From: RPQJ01 sp035554635
GTDB taxonomy: Bacteria > Pseudomonadota > Gammaproteobacteria > Steroidobacterales > Steroidobacteraceae
DNA: 16,823 nucleotides
Direction: 5' to 3'
Assembly (NCBI GenBank): GCA_035554635.1
Contig: DATMIB010000210.1
Coordinates: forward strand, 1 to 16,823
Shown here: piece by piece, positions 6,840-12,357 of the stretch
How positions within the stretch are numbered: position 1 is the first letter of the stretch
Layout of the letters: the number at the start of each line of letters is the position of its first letter
Notes under the pieces: model-generated
Database searches by the model: none
Told to the model about the DNA's origin: nothing
The model's input: only the letters and a program-made list of their open reading frames with translations
Program-made: the position numbers and the translations under genes

Positions 6840-7498
6840 TGGCACAACGGCGTCCACCGAAGCCGGTAGCGCGCCCGACGCAGTTCGTGCAGCCGCTGCC
6901 GTTTTCCGACGCCTGCGAACGCAACAAGGGCCCGATCCTCGAAGTGCTGCGCAAGTGGCTCGGCGACACGACCGGTGTCGTGCTCGAGATCGGCGCCGGC
7001 ACGGGCCAGCACGCGGTGCACTTCGCGCGACACCTGCCGCAACTGGCCTGGCAACCGACCGACCAGGCCGAACACCTCGCCGCGTTGACGGCGCGCGTCG
7101 GCGTCGAAGGCCCGTGCAACCTGCTGCCGCCGCTCGAACTCGACGTGACGCGGCAGGCCTGGCCCTGCGACAGCGACAGCATCGACGCGGTGTTCAGCGC
7201 CAACACGCTGCACATCCTGTCGTGGCCGCAGGTGCAGGCGTTTTTCCGTGGCGTCGGTGGCGTGCTGCGCCCCGACGGACTGCTGATCGTCTACGGCCCC
7301 TTCCGCTATGGCGGCCAGTACACCTCGCTCAGCAATCATTCGTTCGACGATGTCCTGCGCCAGCGCGATCCCGCGAGTGGCATCCGCGACTTCGAGGCCG
7401 TCGACACGCTCGCCGTCGCCCAGGGTCTATCGCTGTGCGACGACGTGGGGATGCCGGCGAACAACCAGACGCTGGTCTGGCGCAAGGCGCCGGCCTGA
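6839..7498 (+). CDS. DUF938 class I SAM-dependent methyltransferase
   Basis: A 219-aa soluble protein of the DUF938 family, whose substrate is unknown. SAM-binding motif I is VLEIGAGTG (48-56), followed by the acidic strand end QPTD (72-75), LDV (101-103), the post-motif FSANTLHILSW (119-129), LLIVYGPF (148-155) and the conserved C-terminal segment MPANNQTLVW (205-214). The family segment FSDACERNKGPIL (22-34) lies before motif I. The start ATG overlaps the preceding stop as TGATG, the arrangement for translational coupling, so the gene is cotranscribed with the amidohydrolase. No signal peptide is present, so the coupled pair acts on opposite sides of the membrane. The function is probably small-molecule or housekeeping methylation; no link to peptide use is evident. 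Confidence 0.88.
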   Translation: MAQRRPPKPVARPTQFVQPLPFSDACERNKGPILEVLRKWLGDTTGVVLEIGAGTGQHAVHFARHLPQLAWQPTDQAEHLAALTARVGVEGPCNLLPPLELDVTRQAWPCDSDSIDAVFSANTLHILSWPQVQAFFRGVGGVLRPDGLLIVYGPFRYGGQYTSLSNHSFDDVLRQRDPASGIRDFEAVDTLAVAQGLSLCDDVGMPANNQTLVWRKAPA

Positions 7499-7546
7499 TC
7501 GACGCGCGGTTGCGCGGGGCCCTGCGGGCGCTGTTGCCGGGTGCCA

Positions 7547-7563
7547 CTGACCGGGCCGGTCAG
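7547..7563. terminator. Perfect palindrome at convergent junction
   Basis: CTGACCGG (7547-7554) and CCGGTCAG (7556-7563) are perfect inverted arms flanking one base, and contain the minus-strand protease stop (7560-7562). As RNA the loop would have to open to about 3-5 nt. It lies between two convergent genes, where a bidirectional stop signal is expected. No T-run. Confidence 0.4.
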
Positions 7564-10181
7564 CGATCCGCCTCGACGTTGGTCCGGAAAGCCGTCGTGA
7601 AGTCGACGCCCGACACCGTTGCGCCCGCGATCTCGACGGCGATGGGCTCGGGCTCGACCGGGTAGGCACCACAGGCTTCGCCGTCGTCGCAGATCACGCC
7701 GTCGTTGTCCATGTCGGTGCCGGCGACGACCAGGTACTGCCCTGCGGGCACGTCGTCGAGCCGATACGGCACGGCCGCGCCTGCGACACGCAAGGTGGCC
7801 TGCGGCCCGGCGGCGTCGCGCGTCTGCGGTCGCTGCAGCAGCACGTACTGCAAGCCGGCGTCCGGCGCGAACGTGCTCGAGGCCACGAGCAGCACGACCG
7901 CAAGCCGCTTCGTGCCGGCATCCGACACGAACTCGACCCAGCCTTCCTGGGTGCCCGTGGCCAGCCCGGAACGTTCGACCGTGACACTGTAACGCCCGAG
8001 CCCGTTCGCATCGACCGCGGTCGGAGTGGCGCGCAACCACGACGCGGAAGTGCGCACCGCGGTGATCGTGAGCGCGCCCGAGCCGCCGTTGACCACGGTC
8101 ACGTCGGCGTGCGAGGAGACGTCGCCGAGGTTGACCGCTGCCGGCAGCAATGCGACTTCCGGGGGCAGAGGTGTCGCTGCGCCGAGCGCGGCCTGCATCG
8201 CAGCGGCGGCATCGACGAGGCCCATGCCGAGTTCATCGCGTCCCGCGGCGCCGATGTCCTGCGTGAGCCGGCCCTGCTGCAGCAGCAGGTCGACCTGCGT
8301 CGCAGTGAGGTCCGGTGCGACGCTCTTCATCAGCGCGATCACGCCGGCGACGTGCGGTGCCGCCATCGACGTGCCCTGCAGCAGCCGGTATGTCGGCTGG
8401 CGCGACGTGCCGCCGCCGGTGGCGTGGGTGCTGTAGACGCCGTCGACCTGGCCGTCGCCGTTCTCGTCGAAGCGCATGTCGCCGCCGGGCGCAGCGAGGT
8501 CGACCCACGAGCCGAAGTTGCTGTAGACGGCAAGCTGTGCGCGCGAGTCGACTGCGGCGACGGCGAGAACGTTCGGACAGGCGGCGGGCGAACTCTCCGT
8601 CGACGTGGTTTCATTGCCCGCCGCCGCGACGACCACGGTGCCGCGCGCGTGCACCTCGGCGAACAGCGACTGCGAGGTCGCGTCGCAGGGCGCGAGCGCG
8701 CCGAGGCTCAGGTTGATCACGTCCGCGGGACGCGCCGGCACCTGCCCGGAGTCGTTGTCGAGCCCCGCTGCAAACCGCACGGCCTGGGCGATGTCGTACG
8801 AGTTGCCACTGCCGGCGCAGCCGTCGAGCGCACGCACCGGCATCACGCGCACGTTCCAGCCCACGCCCGCGACGCCGCGTGCGTTGTTGGTCGCCGCGGC
8901 GACGGTGCCCGCCACGTGCGTGCCGTGAAACACGGAGCCACCACCGACGACGCAGCCCGGGTCGTCCGCATCCGCATCGACCCCGTCGCCGTCCTCGTTC
9001 GCCGTGTCGCGGATGAAGTCGAAGCCGTCGACGAGCTTGCCCGCGAGGTCGGGGTGCGCGCGCACGACGCCGGTGTCGACGACCGCAACGATCACGTCGG
9101 TGCGGCCTTGCGTGACGTCCCAGGCAGCCGGCAGCCGGATCATCTCGTAGTGCCAGCGCTGCAGGCGATAGGACGGGTCGTCGGGCACGGCCGCGGTGCG
9201 CAGTCGCAGGTTGAGGTCGGCCGTGCGCACGTCCGCATCGGCGCGCAGCCGCTTGGCGGCGAGCAGTGTCGCGTGCTTCGCACGCAGGCTCTGCGGCACG
9301 ACGAAGCCGCCCGCGTCGCGTCGCGGGCCCGCAGTCGCGCTTGCCGCTGCGTCGCGTCGCTTCGCGTCGCCCGAAGCATCGAGCGCCAGCAACATTTCGC
9401 GGTCGGGCGCGCCCGCCTTGCGTGCGACGCCATGCCGGGCCGCGAGTCCCGAGGTCGGATCGTCGTGCGCTGGCTTCGACGACGACGTGCCGGTCGGCCG
9501 TGCGTACGTGACGATGAGTTCGCCCGGCACGAACTCTGCGCCGAGCGTCAGGTCGTCCGCCGCCGCGGCCGTCGACGCGGCCTCGCCGATGCTGAGCCGA
9601 TACAGCGGCGCACCGGAAAACGCCGAGACCCGCACGTAATACCGGCCAGTGCGTGTCACGCGCAGCCGCTCGAGCTGGCCGAGGCCGATCGATTCGTCGA
9701 CGAGCGTGCCCGCGGCGTCGTAGAGCTCGAGGTCGGCGTCGTCGCGGCGCGCGTCCGGTTGCGTCGGGTCCGCGGTCGGCAGCACGAGTTCGATGACCTG
9801 GCCCGTCGCGAGGTCGGCGACGAACACGTCGTGGACGTCACCGGCCTCGAACGAACGCCCGGCGGGACCTCGGCCCGGCTCGTTGACGTAACCGCCGAGG
9901 GCGACCGGCACGGGCAACGCCTGTGCCTGCTCGCGGGTGTCGTTCGGCGCATAGGGCGCCGACGGGTCGTTGACGTCGGCATCGGACTGCGAAATCGATG
10001 CGACGAGCAGACGACCCTCGATCGCTCCCGTCGTGGCCGGAGGCGGTGGCGGGGGCGGCGGGGGTGGTGGTTCGCCGCCACCACCCGTGTCTGCACCGCC
10101 GCTGCCGCCCCCGCCGCCACAGGCGCAAAGGACCAGCAGCGACGCAGTGGACAGCACGGCGTGGAAGACGGTTCGCGGCAT
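7560..10181 (-). CDS. Subtilisin-like S8 serine protease, surface or periplasmic lipoprotein
   Basis: An 873-aa secreted protease. Signal peptide 1-20 ends in LCAC, lipidation at C21, followed by a Gly-rich stretch and an 11-proline run (38-48) as a flexible tether. An N-terminal PPC-like beta domain covers about 112-198 (DVHDVFVADL to YRLSIGE), unusual because PPC domains normally follow the catalytic domain. The S8 catalytic domain spans about 335-665: D369 (VVDTG), H419 (HGTHVAGT), oxyanion N523 (AAGNET) and S605 (GTSMAAPH). An insert between D369 and H419 (NEDGDGVDADADD, 395-407) and a loop DENGDGQVDG (572-581) look like calcium-binding turns. A C-terminal beta domain (about 680-768) and a tail with another Asp-rich turn, DMDNDGVICDDGE (823-835), complete it. 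Signal peptide fixes the ATG at 10181; TACAAA (minus strand, 10212-10217) may be its -10 box. Confidence 0.92.
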   Translation of the reverse strand: MPRTVFHAVLSTASLLVLCACGGGGGSGGADTGGGGEPPPPPPPPPPPATTGAIEGRLLVASISQSDADVNDPSAPYAPNDTREQAQALPVPVALGGYVNEPGRGPAGRSFEAGDVHDVFVADLATGQVIELVLPTADPTQPDARRDDADLELYDAAGTLVDESIGLGQLERLRVTRTGRYYVRVSAFSGAPLYRLSIGEAASTAAAADDLTLGAEFVPGELIVTYARPTGTSSSKPAHDDPTSGLAARHGVARKAGAPDREMLLALDASGDAKRRDAAASATAGPRRDAGGFVVPQSLRAKHATLLAAKRLRADADVRTADLNLRLRTAAVPDDPSYRLQRWHYEMIRLPAAWDVTQGRTDVIVAVVDTGVVRAHPDLAGKLVDGFDFIRDTANEDGDGVDADADDPGCVVGGGSVFHGTHVAGTVAAATNNARGVAGVGWNVRVMPVRALDGCAGSGNSYDIAQAVRFAAGLDNDSGQVPARPADVINLSLGALAPCDATSQSLFAEVHARGTVVVAAAGNETTSTESSPAACPNVLAVAAVDSRAQLAVYSNFGSWVDLAAPGGDMRFDENGDGQVDGVYSTHATGGGTSRQPTYRLLQGTSMAAPHVAGVIALMKSVAPDLTATQVDLLLQQGRLTQDIGAAGRDELGMGLVDAAAAMQAALGAATPLPPEVALLPAAVNLGDVSSHADVTVVNGGSGALTITAVRTSASWLRATPTAVDANGLGRYSVTVERSGLATGTQEGWVEFVSDAGTKRLAVVLLVASSTFAPDAGLQYVLLQRPQTRDAAGPQATLRVAGAAVPYRLDDVPAGQYLVVAGTDMDNDGVICDDGEACGAYPVEPEPIAVEIAGATVSGVDFTTAFRTNVEADR

Positions 10182-10332
10182 CGACGCCACCGAAAACGAC
10201 GAGTCGAGGCGTTTGTAGCACGATCGTCCGGGGGGTCCTGCGAGCCGAGGGCGCATGCTCGACGTCACGTTGTCGTACGACGCAGTCCACGTCCCGCCAC
10301 TCAAATCATGCGCATTGCGTCGCTCCGGCTGA

Positions 10333-10362
10333 TTGCGACCCCCCGGGGGGGCGGGGTAGGTT
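10333..10362 (+). promoter_or_regulatory. Promoter of the YbjN-domain gene
   Basis: TTGCGA (10333-10338) and TAGGTT (10357-10362) are separated by 18 nt, with a start expected near 10369 and GGAG at 10378-10381 before the ATG. The spacer contains the 12-bp palindrome CCCCCCGGGGGG (10339-10350), which sits exactly where a regulator or a DNA-melting change could affect the promoter. Both boxes are partial matches. Confidence 0.45.
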
Positions 10363-10392
10363 GGGTCGAGCCTCAACGGAGTGTTGCTACTC

Positions 10393-11496
10393 ATGCCAAG
10401 GAACCGGCACGACAGGGCCGCGCCCGGCGTCGGCGGCCCCGACGACGAGCCACGCCAGGCACGCGGGTCGCGCGGCGAGTCACGCAGCTTCGACGCCCAT
10501 ACGACGTTCAGCGACTGGCTCGCCGCCGACGGCGCGCCGTGGCGGCCCTTCGACGACAAGGGCGTGCTCATCGACGGCCGGCCCCCGGTTGCGCGCAATC
10601 GCCCGACGCGCACAGAGCTGTTCGACAAGGCCTGCGAGCGCCAGATCTTCAAGCACCTGAAGGCCGCGTGTCTCTGGCCCGCGCGCGATCGGGACAAGAC
10701 CTGGCGCCTCGGCGACTACTCGAGTTACGTGCTCGAATTCACGACGGCCGACTGCGTCTCGGTCAGGTTGCGGTTCTGGTCCGAACCGGACGAGCGCACG
10801 GGCAGCGGCACCGTCTCGTTCGCGGTGTCGTCGTCGGCGTGGGACCATCAGCAACATGGCGCGGCCGATGCGACACGCACGGAGCTGCTGCGCGATCACG
10901 GCTTCGAAACGGCCCGTCGCCGGCGCGAGGACGGCCAGTTCCGCAAGCAGCTGCTCGTGCCGGGCGGGCGTGCGGTGCGCGCGCTCGCGCGTGAGACGAT
11001 CGCCATCCTGTGCAAGGTGTTCGAATACGACGGTGCGACGCCGCTCGAATTCCACCTGCACCTCGGGTCGCGGCTCAGCGCCGGGTTCACGTTCGACGGC
11101 ATCTGCGCAGGCGACATGCTCAAGCTCATGCAACGCTGGGGCTTCGCCGCGGCGGAACTCGAGGAGCGACCGGACCAGCCGCCGCTGATCAAGAGCATGG
11201 TGCAGGACCAGCCGTTCCTGGTCGCCTTCATCGGCGAGCGCGAAGGCGGGCGCGGCGACTACGGCATGATCGGGTTGCGCACCTTCATGCGTTTCGAGGG
11301 CGGCGTCCCCGACGGCCTGCCGAACGCAATCAACACGAGCTTCGCCACGGTCAAGGCCAGCGTCGACGAGGACGGCGACCTCGTCGTGCAGACTCCGATC
11401 ATCCTGCACGGCGGCGTGACGGCGGAGAACCTGGAGATGTGCTTCAAGGTCTGGCGCGAGACACTCGAGGAAATCAGCGAGGGCCTCGAGGAATGA
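10393..11496 (+). CDS. YbjN-domain protein with unknown N-terminal half
   Basis: A 367-aa protein without signal peptide or membrane segment. The C-terminal part, about residues 238-365, has the YbjN pattern: AGDMLKLMQRWGF helix, a beta-strand block ending LRTFMRFEGG (295-304), INTSFATVKASVDEDGDLVV (313-332) and a long final helix AENLEMCFKVWRETLEEI. YbjN-family proteins resemble type III secretion chaperones in fold, and in E. coli ybjN affects motility and stress traits; the biochemical role is open. Residues 1-72 are low-complexity and rich in Arg, Gly and Pro, probably disordered. Residues 73-215 form an alpha/beta region with a central strand pair (YVLEFTTADCVSVRLRFW) that could be a second chaperone-like domain, but I cannot name it. 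GGAG precedes the ATG by 11 nt. The gene is divergent from the S8 protease and appears monocistronic. Confidence 0.75.
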   Translation: MPRNRHDRAAPGVGGPDDEPRQARGSRGESRSFDAHTTFSDWLAADGAPWRPFDDKGVLIDGRPPVARNRPTRTELFDKACERQIFKHLKAACLWPARDRDKTWRLGDYSSYVLEFTTADCVSVRLRFWSEPDERTGSGTVSFAVSSSAWDHQQHGAADATRTELLRDHGFETARRRREDGQFRKQLLVPGGRAVRALARETIAILCKVFEYDGATPLEFHLHLGSRLSAGFTFDGICAGDMLKLMQRWGFAAAELEERPDQPPLIKSMVQDQPFLVAFIGEREGGRGDYGMIGLRTFMRFEGGVPDGLPNAINTSFATVKASVDEDGDLVVQTPIILHGGVTAENLEMCFKVWRETLEEISEGLEE

Positions 11497-11502
11497 ATAC
11501 GC

Positions 11503-11640
11503 GTGGCCGGTGGCCAGCGGTGAGTGGCACGCGCGGCTGATCCACGTGCCTGGCCGGTGCGGCAGACGAGGTCCGCAGCGAGCCAGGGCGTCGGCTTCAC
11601 AGCGCGCTTCGGTCGCTCTCCGCTGACCACCGGCCATGCG
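11503..11640. repeat. Degenerate heptad repeat with inverted ends
   Basis: Positions 11503-11530 read as four 7-bp units: GTGGCCG, GTGGCCA, GCGGTGA, GTGGCAC. The segment 11505-11520 (GGCCGGTGGCCAGCGG) is inverted at 11620-11635 with 15 of 16 bases matching, about 100 bp away. The unit (GTGGYYR-like) and the inverted layout match the larger element at 16584-16796, though here it is GC-rich and more decayed. Confidence 0.5.
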
Positions 11641-11757
11641 GTTCACGTGGGGCTTGAGCCCCGCGCTCCCAGTACGACCGACGCCCGATGGAAGCGCCCG
11701 CATCGTAGCGAAGCGCGCCGTTGCGCACCGACTTCGCAATTCTTCATCCGAACCGGA

Positions 11758-11788
11758 CGCAACGCGTGCCAACGATGCACGCGTTGCG
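11758..11788. promoter_or_regulatory. Perfect 12-bp inverted repeat upstream of the Sel1 gene
   Basis: CGCAACGCGTGC (11758-11769) is perfectly inverted at 11777-11788 (GCACGCGTTGCG) with a 7-nt spacer, 48 bp before the Sel1 ATG. The arms contain ACGCGT. It could be an operator for a dimeric regulator or a stable leader hairpin. It is not followed by a T-run, so an intrinsic terminator is unlikely. Confidence 0.5.
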
Positions 11789-11836
11789 GCACATTCAGTG
11801 CCGTCGAGTGGCAGCCCGCGGGAGAGGCGGCGACAC

Positions 11837-12283
11837 ATGGGTGCGACGACGGTGCAGACGACGGACCTCGCGAAGCTCTTCGAGGAAGCACGCAACGGCG
11901 ACCGCGACGCCGCGTGGCAACTCGGCGACCTCTATCGCGAGGCTGCACACGGCGTGAAGTTCAGCCCGAAGCAGGCGTTTCGCTGGTACGCGGAAAGCGC
12001 GCTCGCCGGCTCGCCGACCGGGCAGAACAACGTCGGTGCCGCGTACGAGAACGGGCTCGGCTGCAAGCAGAGCTTCCAGCTGGCACGCAAGTGGTACGAG
12101 CTCGCGGCCAACCAGGGGCTCAACGTCGCGATGGCGAACCTCGCGTTCCTGTACCTGCACGGCTACGGCACGAAGGCCGACAAGGCCGAGGCGCTCAAGT
12201 GGTTCAAGCGCGGTGCCGCTGCGGGCTGCAAGAAGTCGAAGAAGATGATCGAAGCCGTGCTCGGCGACGATCGTCGGCCGTGA
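11837..12283 (+). CDS. Sel1-repeat (SLR) protein, cytoplasmic
   Basis: A 148-aa protein of three consecutive Sel1-like repeats, TPR-like alpha-alpha hairpins used for protein-protein contacts. Repeat 1 spans about 24-58 (AAWQLGDLY to RWYAESALAG), repeat 2 about 60-94 (QNNVGAAYENG to KWYELAANQG) and repeat 3 about 96-130 (AMANLAFLYLHGYG to KWFKRGAAAG). The spacing of about 36 residues and the pattern A..LG..Y..G....A..W...A...G are diagnostic. There is no signal peptide, in contrast to many secreted Sel1 proteins. GAGG at 11824-11827 supports the ATG at 11837. The final residues are basic then DDRRP. Its partner is unknown and no adjacent gene is an obvious one. It converges on the TonB receptor, whose terminator lies between them. 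Confidence 0.87.
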   Translation: MGATTVQTTDLAKLFEEARNGDRDAAWQLGDLYREAAHGVKFSPKQAFRWYAESALAGSPTGQNNVGAAYENGLGCKQSFQLARKWYELAANQGLNVAMANLAFLYLHGYGTKADKAEALKWFKRGAAAGCKKSKKMIEAVLGDDRRP

Positions 12284-12305
12284 CGCGCAACGTCGCACGC
12301 ACATG

Positions 12306-12338
12306 AAAAAGGGCGGGGCACCGTGAGGCACCCCGCCC
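12306..12338 (-). terminator. Rho-independent terminator of the TonB-dependent receptor
   Basis: On the minus strand this reads as a 12-bp stem (GGGCGGGGTGCC with GGTGCCCCGCCC) around a UCAC loop, then five T residues. Two U-G wobbles complete the stem only in minus-strand RNA; in plus-strand RNA the same positions are C-A mismatches. It lies 20 nt after the receptor stop codon. Confidence 0.9.
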
Positions 12339-12357
12339 CCTGACCGCGTCCCTGTGG

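Larger units (their letters stand above)
11497..11836. other. 340-bp non-coding region upstream of the Sel1 gene
   Basis: No credible gene is visible. The stretch holds an inverted pair of degenerate 7-bp repeats (11503-11640) in its left part and a perfect 12-bp inverted repeat (11758-11788) near the Sel1 start. The centre (about 11640-11757) shows nothing recognisable except an AT-richer patch near 11736-11747, which could hold a promoter but has no clear hexamer pair. Confidence 0.6.

Noticed and set aside
4275..6857. An 860-codon minus-strand frame spanning parts of ggt and the first amidohydrolase
   Set aside because: It is out of frame with ggt and antisense to the amidohydrolase; both real proteins have complete family motifs.
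10272..10281. Palindrome GTCGTACGAC as an operator for the protease/YbjN divergent region
   Set aside because: A single 10-bp palindrome in GC-rich DNA is expected often by chance, and it does not line up with either promoter.
8109..10994. A 961-codon open frame on the plus strand across the S8 protease and into the YbjN gene
   Set aside because: It is antisense to a protease with a full catalytic triad and runs out of frame into the next real gene. No motif or ribosome binding site supports it.
11758..11788. The 12-bp inverted repeat as a terminator of the YbjN gene
   Set aside because: It lies over 260 bp after the YbjN stop codon and has no T-run on the plus strand.
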